A stretch of DNA of 64,000 nucleotides from Helicobacter sp. NHP19-012 (GTDB lineage: Bacteria > Campylobacterota > Campylobacteria > Campylobacterales > Helicobacteraceae): contig NZ_AP024819.1 of the NCBI RefSeq assembly GCF_019703325.1, forward strand, positions 868,001-932,000. The letters run 5' to 3'. Below are positions 7,830-15,861 of this stretch, piece after piece (the stretch's first letter is position 1; each line of letters starts with the position of its first letter). A program made the position numbers and the translations under genes. The notes under the pieces were generated by a model. That model saw nothing but the letters and a program-made list of their open reading frames with translations. It was not told where the DNA came from and made no database searches.

Positions 7830-9473
7830 ATGGCAATCAGCGTTGGTCAGTATTTATTGGAGAGATTAAAAGATTACGGCGTGGAGCACATTTTTGGTGT
7901 GCCCGGGGATTACAACTTGAGTTTTTTAGACTTGATTGAAGACGATCCAGATTTAGAGTGGATTGGCAATTGTAACGAGCTCAATGCCTCTTATGCGGCG
8001 GATGGGTATGCGCGCATTAAGCCTATGGGTGCGCTTTTAACCACCTTTGGCGTGGGCGAGCTTAGTGCCATTAACGGCGTGGCGGGCTCTTATGCCGAAA
8101 GCGTGCCTGTGGTGAAAATCGTGGGGATGCCCTCGCGCAATGTATTAGAAAACAAGCGTTTTGTGCACCACACTTTGGGCGATGGCGAGTTTATGAAGTT
8201 TTATGCCATGTATCAGGGCATCAGTGTGGCGCAAACGATTTTAAATAAACAAAATGCTAAGAGTGAGATCGATCGGGTGTTGGCCGAGTGTGCCTTGCAT
8301 AAAAAGCCCGTATACATCGGTATCCCTGCCGATGTGCCCCACATGCAAATTGAAGTTTCAAGCCCCATGCTCTACAAGCCCAAGAGCGATAAAAAAAACC
8401 TCAACGCCTTCATTGGAGCAGTAAAAAAAAGCTTAAAAACTTATAAATCCTTCATTGCTCTAGCCGACTACGAAGTGAACCGCTACCATTTAAATCAAGA
8501 ATTGCACGACTTCATCGAAGCCACGAATTTACCCATCGCCTCTCTTTCTATGGGCAAGGGGGTGTTTTGCGAGCAACACCCAAATTTCATTGGGGTTTAC
8601 AATGGGATACTAAGCGATGAACGCATTACAAACGCCATTAAAGAATCCGATTGCAACATTTTAATCGGAGTGAAACTCACCGACTCTTTAACCGCTGGAT
8701 TCCACTATATTTGTGAAGAACCCACCCCTAAAATAGAAATCCACCCGCTCTACAGCAAGATAGGTGAGAAAGTTTACAGCGATATTCTCATGCAAGATGT
8801 GCTTAAAAAACTCTCTACGCTCAAGTTTGAATCCAAAATGCCCTCCAAAGAGCCCAAAGAAAAGCCCCATTTCAGCGGCAAACTCACCCAAAAACAATTC
8901 TTTAAAGTGATTGAGGGGCATTTACAGCCTAACGGGGTTTTGATCGCCGAACAAGGAACTTCGTTTTTTGGGGCAATAGATGTAAATTTGCCAAAGGGGA
9001 CAAGCTTTATTGGACAACCACTTTGGGGCTCCATCGGCTACACCTTTGGGGCATTGCTAGGCAGTGCGCTTGCTGATCGCAAGCGGCGCAATGTGCTGTT
9101 AGTGGGCGATGGTTCTTTGCAGATCACCGCTCAAGAACTCTCCACTATGCTTAGAGAGAACATCACTCCCATTATTTTGGTCATCAACAACGATGGCTAC
9201 ACGGTGGAGCGCTGTATCCATGGGCCTGAGCGTAAATACAACGACATTAATATGTGGCACTACACCAAGCTTTTAGAAGCCTTTGATGTGCATTTGCACA
9301 GAAAGCCCCTATCCTTCAAGGTAGACACGGCTGAAAGTTTGAGCCACGCTTTAGAGCAAGCCTACAGCCACCCTGATAAATTAGCCCTGATAGAGGTGGG
9401 GATGGCTAGGGACGATGCACCCACCCTCTTAAAAAAACTAGGCGAGCTTTTTTCAGCGCAAAACAGCTACTAG
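7830..9473 (+). CDS. Thiamine-diphosphate 2-oxoacid decarboxylase (pyruvate/indolepyruvate decarboxylase family)
   Basis: 547 residues, full length for the PDC/IPDC/KdcA family. Catalytic features are all present: PGDYN aspartate, the cofactor-activating glutamate in NELNASYAADGYAR, the HH pair in VHHTLGDGEF, the diphosphate/Mg motif GDGSLQITAQE...NN, and the late glutamate in NDGYTVERCIHGPE. The NDGYTVERxIHGP form resembles indolepyruvate or branched-chain keto-acid decarboxylases more than yeast/Zymomonas PDC, so the substrate is open: pyruvate, indolepyruvate or phenylpyruvate, giving an aldehyde plus CO2. AAAGGAG precedes the ATG. It is divergent from flaA and overlaps the end of the trpC-like gene by 4 bases. 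I know of no H. pylori counterpart. Confidence 0.88.
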   Translation: MAISVGQYLLERLKDYGVEHIFGVPGDYNLSFLDLIEDDPDLEWIGNCNELNASYAADGYARIKPMGALLTTFGVGELSAINGVAGSYAESVPVVKIVGMPSRNVLENKRFVHHTLGDGEFMKFYAMYQGISVAQTILNKQNAKSEIDRVLAECALHKKPVYIGIPADVPHMQIEVSSPMLYKPKSDKKNLNAFIGAVKKSLKTYKSFIALADYEVNRYHLNQELHDFIEATNLPIASLSMGKGVFCEQHPNFIGVYNGILSDERITNAIKESDCNILIGVKLTDSLTAGFHYICEEPTPKIEIHPLYSKIGEKVYSDILMQDVLKKLSTLKFESKMPSKEPKEKPHFSGKLTQKQFFKVIEGHLQPNGVLIAEQGTSFFGAIDVNLPKGTSFIGQPLWGSIGYTFGALLGSALADRKRRNVLLVGDGSLQITAQELSTMLRENITPIILVINNDGYTVERCIHGPERKYNDINMWHYTKLLEAFDVHLHRKPLSFKVDTAESLSHALEQAYSHPDKLALIEVGMARDDAPTLLKKLGELFSAQNSY

Positions 9474-10138
9474 CCCCACAAGACCAAGCCATCCACTCCA
9501 TAGGAATTTGTGGGATCAATGGGGGGGTTGTTTAAATCTTTTAAAATAACCAAGCCCTGCGGGACAAGTTGCAAAATCTCTTTAAAATCTTGCACGATGT
9601 AAAGGGCTCTAGCCCGTGCTAAAATGGCATTTTTTAAATCCGCCACACTCGCCACTTGCACGATGCCAAGTAAGCCTAAATGCGTGGTGTAGGCAAGCAT
9701 GTCTTTTAAATCCTTTTGCAACAAGCTAGGGTCTAAAACTAGAGCGTCCACGCCATAAACCAAGGCTTCTAAAATTTGGTAGCGATCCACAATCAAATCT
9801 TTTGAAATCAAGGGCTTGGTGCAAAGACGGCGCACATAGCCCAACAAATCCAACATTTCTAGGGACGGCTCTTTGGCATAAAGTGGGGTGAAGTCAAGCA
9901 ATAAAGCCAAAGCTTGGCTCTCTTGCGCCTTTTGTAGATTTTTTAAGAATTGTTCTAAATCTTGGCGTAAATCTAGGGCTAAAAGGGCGTGGGCTAGGGG
10001 AGTTTCTTTGGGGCGCTTAAGTTGCTCTAGGCTTAATCGTGGCAAGTAGGGGTTGTAGGCAAGGCTACGCCCCAAAAGTTCAAAGGGGCGGATTTCTTGT
10101 TTGAGCTTTAAAAGGGCTTTAAGATTGTCTATTGGCAC
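9470..10138 (-). CDS. TrpC-like TIM-barrel protein, probably not a normal indole-glycerol-phosphate synthase
   Basis: 222 residues. The middle (KPLISKDLIVDRYQILEALV then YGVDALVLDPSLL) matches the indole-3-glycerol-phosphate synthase segment PVLRKDF(I/V)xDxYQ(I/V)xEA...GADAxLL. The N-terminal catalytic segment with ExKKxSPS is not present, only GRSLAYNPYLPRLSLEQLKR, and the protein is shorter than the usual 250-270 residues. It may be a diverged or non-catalytic member, or a related phosphosugar-binding barrel. Its start overlaps the TPR gene by 10 bases; it is the last gene of the long leftward run from ccdA. Confidence 0.6.
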   Translation of the reverse strand: MPIDNLKALLKLKQEIRPFELLGRSLAYNPYLPRLSLEQLKRPKETPLAHALLALDLRQDLEQFLKNLQKAQESQALALLLDFTPLYAKEPSLEMLDLLGYVRRLCTKPLISKDLIVDRYQILEALVYGVDALVLDPSLLQKDLKDMLAYTTHLGLLGIVQVASVADLKNAILARARALYIVQDFKEILQLVPQGLVILKDLNNPPIDPTNSYGVDGLVLWG

Positions 10139-11418
10139 TCAGCGATGGCTTGGGCATGGGCTTTTAACTCGGGTTGGGCGGCAATGTCCTCTTTAGAAAT
10201 GCCTAAAAAGAGTTTCTTTGCTAAAGCGCAATTGCCCAGCTTGAAGTAACCCCATGCCAACGAATCGATGTAAAAAATCGATTTGGGCTCGATCTGCAAA
10301 GCCACCTTAACATAGTTAATCCCCTTGCGGATATTTAGACCGGACTCAATGAGCGAATAGCCCAAGAAATTATAGAAAAAGGCATCTTGAACATCTAATC
10401 GACCCTTATGCAATCTAATTTGCTCCCGCCGTTCGGCAATGGCCCTCTCAAGTTTATGGGTGATAGGCAACATGTCCGCTCTACTGAGTTTTTTATGTGC
10501 TGTTAGGTGTTCATAGGTGTAAACCGCCTCTAGGGCTAGAAATTTAGGGTCCCTATGTTCCTTGTAGAGCAAGCCGGCTTGTTTGGAGGCTAGGGCGAAG
10601 TTTTTTTGAGCGGTGTAAAGGTCTAGGAGCAAACGGCGGTTAAAGGGGAAGTTTTTGGCAATCTTTTCAGCCTTATTAAATTCTTTGAGCATCACCAAAA
10701 CCTCAATGTAAAGCTGTGCGTTTTGCACTATGGGGTTTTTGTGGTAGAGCACCCCAAAGACCTCTTTGGCTTTGGCAAGTTGGTTCATTTGGACTAAAGT
10801 GTTGAAACTCTTTTGGCACAATCCGGGCGAACAGCCGTATTTTTCTAAGTGAGAAACGATGAGGTCTGCAGCTTCTTGTTGGCTGTTTTGGATGAAGTAA
10901 AGTGTGATGAGCTTCTCTAAAGTGTCCTCATCGTGCACTTGGTTGTAGAGCTTACTTAAAATGTCAAAGGCTTTGGTGTATTGTTTCTCGCCAATGTAGA
11001 GTGCACCTAACACGCTATCGAGCATCAAAGACTTGTCCTCTTTGCGGATCCTCTCTAGTAGAGTGATTGCCTTTTGGATTTGCCCCGTTTTGATGTAGCC
11101 ATCCACTAAGATCTTGTTGATCGACAAGTCTTTGTTGTTTTTGGTAACCTTTTTATAGAGCATGGCGAGCTCTACGGCGGTGTTAATGTCGCCCAAGCTG
11201 GCAGCTGAAATGGCAGCCTCTTTGGCGTAAATGATATTGTGCGTTTCTTTGTAAAGCTGTAGATAGCCCTTTTTAGCCGTGGCAAAGTCGCCCCTGTGGA
11301 AGGCATCCGATGTGATTAAAATTTGCTGATCTTCTGTAGCACTTTGGGCAAAGAGCATGCTACTTAGAGCCAGCCCTAGACCCAAAAACCTCCAAGCTTT
11401 AATTCTCTGTTGTGGCAT
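10129..11418 (-). CDS. Secreted TPR-repeat protein
   Basis: 429 residues. Signal peptide (RIKAWRFLGLGLALSSMLFAQS), then helical repeats of TPR/Sel1 type over the whole length, for example GDFATAKKGYLQLYKETHN, KTGQIQKAITLLERIRKED and GEKQYTKAFDILSKLYNQ. The C-terminal repeat EPKSIFYIDSLAWGYFKLGN is the best-conserved TPR. It is probably a periplasmic scaffold or adaptor. It follows the ykgJ and pilO-like genes in the same direction but has its own likely promoter (TATACT at 11459-11464). TPR proteins of this layout occur in epsilonproteobacterial flagellar motors; a motor role here is only an inference from the PilMNO-like neighbours. Confidence 0.7.
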   Translation of the reverse strand: MPQQRIKAWRFLGLGLALSSMLFAQSATEDQQILITSDAFHRGDFATAKKGYLQLYKETHNIIYAKEAAISAASLGDINTAVELAMLYKKVTKNNKDLSINKILVDGYIKTGQIQKAITLLERIRKEDKSLMLDSVLGALYIGEKQYTKAFDILSKLYNQVHDEDTLEKLITLYFIQNSQQEAADLIVSHLEKYGCSPGLCQKSFNTLVQMNQLAKAKEVFGVLYHKNPIVQNAQLYIEVLVMLKEFNKAEKIAKNFPFNRRLLLDLYTAQKNFALASKQAGLLYKEHRDPKFLALEAVYTYEHLTAHKKLSRADMLPITHKLERAIAERREQIRLHKGRLDVQDAFFYNFLGYSLIESGLNIRKGINYVKVALQIEPKSIFYIDSLAWGYFKLGNCALAKKLFLGISKEDIAAQPELKAHAQAIAECQ

Positions 11419-11458
11419 AAAACCTCGAAACCTCGCTTATGTGTAAAATTTGCACCGG

Positions 11459-11464
11459 AGTATA
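11459..11464 (-). promoter_or_regulatory. Putative -10 box for TPR gene
   Basis: TATACT on the minus strand about 40 bases upstream of the TPR gene ATG, in the only gap of this part of the leftward gene run. Confidence 0.4.
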
Positions 11465-11482
11465 CCGCATAAAAAACATGTT

Positions 11483-11851
11483 TTAGTTAACTTTGACCCC
11501 TGGGCAAAGGGCGCACAATTTTCTCATCTCTTTTACATCCTTGAAACACTCCCAAAATGGGAAAGTCTTGCATTGTTTGGGGCGCACGGGGTAGATTTGA
11601 CAAAGCTTTGTGTTTTCATCCAAAAATATGCACGCATAGCCCTCTTTAGGGTTGCTAGCGGGCTTTTCTAGCAGGCTGTAGGCATAGCCCACTTTTTTGA
11701 CATATTTAAGGGTGAAACTCTCAAAAGGTAAATTTAAAAATGTGCTGATGGCTTGCATTTCTACCGGCTTGAGAAAAACATAACCTTTCTGCCCTAAACA
11801 GCATTTTGCCCCACATGTGGCGCAAGCTTTGGGGTTAAAAGTAAAATCCAT
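11483..11851 (-). CDS. YkgJ-family cysteine-cluster protein (HP0274-like)
   Basis: 122 residues of the zinc/iron-chelating YkgJ (UPF0153) family. Cysteines are grouped as CATCGAKCC near the N-terminus and KLCQIYPVRPKQCKTFPFWEC then KLCALCPG at the C-terminus, the usual eight-cysteine pattern. The family binds a metal or Fe-S cluster; its biochemical role is not established. It is the H. pylori HP0274 homologue. Starts at 11851, where the pilO-like gene ends, so the two are coupled. Confidence 0.85.
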   Translation of the reverse strand: MDFTFNPKACATCGAKCCLGQKGYVFLKPVEMQAISTFLNLPFESFTLKYVKKVGYAYSLLEKPASNPKEGYACIFLDENTKLCQIYPVRPKQCKTFPFWECFKDVKEMRKLCALCPGVKVN

Positions 11852-12372
11852 TAAGGCTCAACAGCTTTGTAAGCGACACGCATGCCAAAGTCTAAAGCAA
11901 GGGCATGTTCACTCTTGGCAATGGTGATGGGAAATTCAATCTCCATATGCGCACTAAAGCCCACTAAACCATCAAAAAAGGCGTAAAAATCATCCAAATT
12001 GCGTGCGTGGGCGCTCACCCGCAATTCCTCGTAGATGCAATGGTTTATGAGGTCGATCCTACGATTTTTTTTTCGGATTTGAATGTGGGTGAAGTGCTTG
12101 TGTAGTAGAGTGTTTAGATGATTGTTTAACACGGCATAGTTGGGGTGCTTGAGCAAACGACTATTTTTTTGTTTTATGGTGCGGTAGACCTGCAAGGCGT
12201 TGACAAAATTTTGGCGCTGGTAGGCAACAATCATGGCTTGCTGGCGGGCATCGGCATCTTGAGATTGGTAACCGATCATCTTTGGGTAGAGCCACAGACT
12301 CACACTCACCACCCCCACCACCACAAAAACTATGAAAAAGACGAAGTTCTTAACCAAGCGTTCAAAGGCCAA
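11851..12372 (-). CDS. PilO-like inner-membrane protein (HP0273-like)
   Basis: 173 residues from a TTG at 12370-12372: a short cytoplasmic tail, one membrane helix (NFVFFIVFVVVGVVSVSLWLY, about residues 9-28), then a periplasmic helical and alpha/beta part. This single-span bitopic layout, directly after a PilN-like gene, is that of PilO/GspM. The frame is open further upstream to a CTG at 12421-12423, which overlaps the preceding stop (CTGA) and has AAAAGG 8 bases before it. That start would add LTEQNLEQLYATRYAED, a plausible cytoplasmic tail. Sequence similarity to PilO is by architecture, not motif. Counterpart of H. pylori HP0273 by position. Confidence 0.65.
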   Translation of the reverse strand: MAFERLVKNFVFFIVFVVVGVVSVSLWLYPKMIGYQSQDADARQQAMIVAYQRQNFVNALQVYRTIKQKNSRLLKHPNYAVLNNHLNTLLHKHFTHIQIRKKNRRIDLINHCIYEELRVSAHARNLDDFYAFFDGLVGFSAHMEIEFPITIAKSEHALALDFGMRVAYKAVEP

Positions 12373-12419
12373 ATCCTCAGCGTAGCGGGTAGCGTAGAGT
12401 TGTTCGAGATTTTGCTCTG

Positions 12420-12947
12420 TCAGTCGCTCGCCTTTTCAATGTAGGGTAAAACAGAGGAATTTATGGAAACAAAGCTAAACCACCCATTACTGAGAGGGTA
12501 AAACTTGACATTGCTATTTTCAAAGATCGAGTTGAGCCTTTGTTGGATTGTGCGCTTAAAAACCTCTTTGGAGGGGACAACACCCTTAAGAACCAAGCTG
12601 GAATAATCGATGGTGATAGAATTGATGGTGATAGAGTCGGGGATTATCTCTAAAATCCCCCTAATGGAGTCTTTGGTACTAGTTATGTGGGAGGCTTTAC
12701 TTTGCGCACTTTTTAAAGCTTGTCTTGTGTGTTCGATGCGTTCTTGGACATAGTGGCTCTCATGGCTATAAATACGGCCCTGCACTTGAGATATTTCTGT
12801 CCTGCTTTTGGTGATCTCAATGTATTTTTGCAAAAGATAAGTTAGGCCATATACAACCCCCATAGAAAGCAGAATATAAAACAGCCAAATCTTGGCAAGC
12901 AGATCCAACATGTGTTTGGGGAAAGGTTTACTATAGCTGAACTTCAT
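12420..12947 (-). CDS. PilN-like inner-membrane protein (HP0272-like)
   Basis: 175 residues: cytoplasmic tail MKFSYSKPFPKHM, one membrane helix (about residues 19-41), a coiled coil (about 45-95) and a C-terminal ferredoxin-like domain with IPDSITINSITIDYSSLVLK followed by GVVPSKEVFKRTIQ. That last pattern (LP..v.l.sl...g..l.l.G.a.s...v..f) is the recognisable PilN/GspL C-terminal signature. In type IV pili PilN and PilO form the periplasmic alignment ring. It sits between the PilM-like and PilO-like genes, in the canonical M-N-O order. It overlaps the upstream gene by 17 bases. Counterpart of HP0272. Confidence 0.68.
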   Translation of the reverse strand: MKFSYSKPFPKHMLDLLAKIWLFYILLSMGVVYGLTYLLQKYIEITKSRTEISQVQGRIYSHESHYVQERIEHTRQALKSAQSKASHITSTKDSIRGILEIIPDSITINSITIDYSSLVLKGVVPSKEVFKRTIQQRLNSIFENSNVKFYPLSNGWFSFVSINSSVLPYIEKASD

Positions 12948-13941
12948 TGTATTGTTCTTTTTTGGCTAAAATTCCCATCTGTTCGACTAAAGACATAGGG
13001 ATGTGGACAACTTCTAGCATGAGCTCGTCTTTTAGCGCATCGATGAGTTGGTAAGAAATTTCATAGGTGTGCAACACCCACACCTTTTGGACAAAATCCT
13101 CAACGCGGTAGTTTGGGTTTTCGTAGGCTGTCTTGATCGACTCCTCTAAATACTTGATAATATCGGAAGCGTGGAACATGTTATCCACTAAGGCTTTGGG
13201 GTCTTGATTAGACTTTTCTTTAGGTGGAGGGGACTCAAAATTAAAATCCATTTGCATCAGGTTAGCCTCAATAGACTTTAAAAAAGATTGCAAAACATGC
13301 TCTTCGTGTTCATAGCCAACTTGATCTTCTTGCATTTGTACCCCATAATCCGCCTCGATCACTTCTAGGGGGTAGAATTTGCTGTAACAAATGCTCTTGC
13401 AGTTGTTCACCATCACAAACAAACGAGAGTGTTCTAAGAGTGCATAAACGGCCACTTCCTCTTCTAACATGGGTTTGATGAAGCTATACATAAGAAGAAA
13501 AGGTGAAAAAATGTAGTCGACCTTGAAGGCGAGGGAAAAGGTTTTACGGTCGCTTTCTAAAGATTGCTTGGGGATATAAAAGCAGTAATCATCGACTTCT
13601 AGGACAACTAAGTCCTTTCTGCGCAACCCCTGTGGGATGTGTTGCTCCAACTCAGATTTTTTACACATCCCTTGATCTGTGCTTTTAGACATCCCACAGA
13701 TATAAGAAAAAGGGTAGACGCTAGTAAAATCGCGGGTATCCTTTACTGCCTTGATAGGGATCATGCCATCTTTTACGGGGTAGGCTTTGTTGACAATTTC
13801 GCGTGTCTTTCTCCATTTTAACCTTTCTGCCCGCCCGAGTAAAACCTCATGGTCTAAATTAAAACAGATAAAAACATCGGAGAAAAGCAAGGAGCGCACG
13901 CTGTCATGAAAGACGGTTTTAAAAAAGCTAAAAACCCCCAT
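12931..13941 (-). CDS. PilM-position cytoplasmic protein (HP0271-like)
   Basis: 336 residues without signal peptide or membrane helix. It begins MGVFSFFKTVFHDSVRSLLF; PilM proteins and actin-like relatives often have a short amphipathic N-terminus before the fold, but I cannot point to clear actin-type phosphate motifs. It would be diverged if it is PilM. A charged linker (ESPPPKEKSNQDPK) lies near residue 240. The assignment rests on position: it directly precedes the PilN-like and PilO-like genes with overlapping frames, as pilM does. Counterpart of H. pylori HP0271. The ATG at 13939-13941 touches the stop of the DUF374 gene. Confidence 0.55.
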   Translation of the reverse strand: MGVFSFFKTVFHDSVRSLLFSDVFICFNLDHEVLLGRAERLKWRKTREIVNKAYPVKDGMIPIKAVKDTRDFTSVYPFSYICGMSKSTDQGMCKKSELEQHIPQGLRRKDLVVLEVDDYCFYIPKQSLESDRKTFSLAFKVDYIFSPFLLMYSFIKPMLEEEVAVYALLEHSRLFVMVNNCKSICYSKFYPLEVIEADYGVQMQEDQVGYEHEEHVLQSFLKSIEANLMQMDFNFESPPPKEKSNQDPKALVDNMFHASDIIKYLEESIKTAYENPNYRVEDFVQKVWVLHTYEISYQLIDALKDELMLEVVHIPMSLVEQMGILAKKEQYNEVQL

Positions 13942-14564
13942 TACACCGCCTCCATGCGCTGCTTCAGCAACGCTTTAGCCTCTTGTAAATCCATGTTCTT
14001 AGGGATGAACAAGGGGGAGAACATGTAGTAATTGATTTTAGAAAAGGGTTTAGGCAACTTAAAGCGATCCCAAGTGTTGAGCGTGAAAGCGTTGCTAAAA
14101 ACCACGCGGCACACCACCACCCCCACCCCCGTTTTTTGTGCCAACGCCACCACCCCATCGGCAACGCTATGCCTTGGTCCCTTGGGACCATCGGGGGTGA
14201 TGCCAATATCCTCCCCGCCCTTTAGCCGTTTGATCGCCTCAATGAGCGCACCCACCCCGCCCTTTTTGCTAGAGCCTCTAATGGCTTGAAAGCCAAAGCA
14301 CTCAAAGAGTTTTGCCGCTAGCCCGCCGTCAAAATGCTGGCTGGCGATCACTGATAAATTTGCTTTAGGCTTGATGCGCAAATAGGCAAAGGGCAACATC
14401 GCCATCTCCCCATGCCAGCAGCTAGCGATGAAAGTTTGTTTTTGCAGCCCCTCGGCTAAAAAAAAGCGGTTTTTGCAAGTTTTAAACAAAATCCGCAAAA
14501 CCCAATAGAGCAACACGGGTAAAGCGCGTAAAACAAAGCCGTTTCGTAAGCGTTTCAACAACAC
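13941..14564 (-). CDS. DUF374 lysophospholipid acyltransferase-like protein (HP0270-like)
   Basis: 207 residues of the DUF374 family, related to LPLAT acyltransferases. Seen: FIASCWHGEMAMLPF (the WHxxx(L/M)xP motif), SVIASQHFDGGLAAKLFECF, IRGSSKKGGVGAL and ITPDGPKGPRHSVADGVVAL, which fits the family TPDGPRGPR...G. A first hydrophobic segment (ALPVLLYWVLRILF) suggests inner-membrane association. In other bacteria DUF374/LpxL-like proteins acylate lipid A precursors or Kdo; the substrate here is unknown. It lies between miaB and the pilM-like gene in one operon with 2-3 base gaps. Confidence 0.8.
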   Translation of the reverse strand: MLLKRLRNGFVLRALPVLLYWVLRILFKTCKNRFFLAEGLQKQTFIASCWHGEMAMLPFAYLRIKPKANLSVIASQHFDGGLAAKLFECFGFQAIRGSSKKGGVGALIEAIKRLKGGEDIGITPDGPKGPRHSVADGVVALAQKTGVGVVVCRVVFSNAFTLNTWDRFKLPKPFSKINYYMFSPLFIPKNMDLQEAKALLKQRMEAV

Positions 14565-14566
14565 AC

Positions 14567-15853
14567 TTAAGCGATCCTCCCCTTTAAACTCCCCTTGTGG
14601 TGCGCCACCACTTTAACCGCCACAAAATCCCCCACGCCAGCCCCGCCAGCCTCAAAGCTAAGTAGCCGCCCGTTACCACTGCGCCCCTCAGCCACACCCT
14701 CGGCGATTTTCTCGATCAAAACCTCGTGGGTTTTGCCAAGCTCGGCTCTAGCCTTTTGCTCTAAAATCTCTTTGTGGCGGCTTTGTAGCCGTTCTAAATG
14801 CGCGCTCGCTTCCTCTTTGGGGACTTTATTCTCCCATGTGTAAGAAGGCGTGAGCGGACGGGGGGAGTAAATAAAACTATAGAGTGTGTCAAAGCGCACC
14901 TGCTCTAAGATGTCTAAGGTGTCTTCAAAGTCTTTAGGCGTTTCGCCAGGAAAGCCCACGATGATGTCCGTGCTAATGCCCACTTCAGGCACGAGGGTTT
15001 TTAAACGGGTGATGCGATCTAAATACCATTCTCTGCTATATCCCCTTTTCATGGCTTTTAAAATGGCATTAGAGCCGCTCTGCAGGGGGATATGGATGCT
15101 TTTACACACCTTGGGGTTTGTGGCAAAATGCTCTAAAAAAACGTTGTCCATGTGCAAGGGGTGGGGCGATGTAAAACGGATGCGTTTAAGCCCACTAATT
15201 TGGCTCAACTTCTCTAGCAAGGTGGTGAAATTCACCTTTGGGTGTGCGGTGCTAAAGCGCACGCCGTAGTTATTGACATTTTGCCCTAAAAGCAAAATCT
15301 CTTTCACCCCAGCTTGTGCTAATTTGTCCGCCTCTTTTAAGAGCAAATCCATAGGGATAGAAATCTCTTTGCCCCTTGTGTGGGGGACAATGCAATAGGT
15401 GCAATGCTTGTCGCACCCGATAGAAATGTTTAAAAGGGCTTTAATGCTGCTTGGGGCTTGGCTGGCAAACACATAAGTGCTGTCGTCATGGTCTAAATCG
15501 ATGGCAACTGCTTTATCCTGCTTGATGATTTGGCTGATTTTAGACACATTGCGCGCGCCCAAAACAAAATTGACGCTCGGGGCTTTTTTTAGAATCTCTG
15601 CGCCCATATGGCTTGCCGTGCAACCACACACGCCGATCTTCGCCCCCGGCTTTTTAATCTTAGCAAACTGCCCGATCTCAGAGAACAACTTTCTCTCTGG
15701 CTTCTCACGCACGCTACAAGTGTTGATTAAAATTAAATCCGCCTCGCTAGGCTCGCTTGTGGGGGTGTAGCCCACCTTGCCAAGTTCGCCCACCATATGC
15801 TCGCTGTCACGGCTATTCATCGCGCAACCCATCGTTTCAATGTAAAGTTTCAC
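14567..15853 (-). CDS. miaB: tRNA-2-methylthio-N6-isopentenyladenosine synthase MiaB
   Basis: 428 residues with the three MiaB modules. The N-terminal UPF0004 domain has cluster cysteines in YIETMGCAMNSRDSEHM, LINTCSVREKPERK and GVCGCTASH. The radical SAM domain has CDKHCTYCIVPHTRG (CX3CX2C, about residues 149-156). A C-terminal TRAM-like domain ends the protein. It adds the methylthio group to i6A37 of tRNAs reading UNN codons. HP0269 homologue in conserved order. Its end is 3 bases before the DUF374 gene; upstream is the HP0268-like gene, 8 bases away. Confidence 0.95.
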   Translation of the reverse strand: MKLYIETMGCAMNSRDSEHMVGELGKVGYTPTSEPSEADLILINTCSVREKPERKLFSEIGQFAKIKKPGAKIGVCGCTASHMGAEILKKAPSVNFVLGARNVSKISQIIKQDKAVAIDLDHDDSTYVFASQAPSSIKALLNISIGCDKHCTYCIVPHTRGKEISIPMDLLLKEADKLAQAGVKEILLLGQNVNNYGVRFSTAHPKVNFTTLLEKLSQISGLKRIRFTSPHPLHMDNVFLEHFATNPKVCKSIHIPLQSGSNAILKAMKRGYSREWYLDRITRLKTLVPEVGISTDIIVGFPGETPKDFEDTLDILEQVRFDTLYSFIYSPRPLTPSYTWENKVPKEEASAHLERLQSRHKEILEQKARAELGKTHEVLIEKIAEGVAEGRSGNGRLLSFEAGGAGVGDFVAVKVVAHHKGSLKGRIA

Positions 15854-15861
15854 AAACCGCC

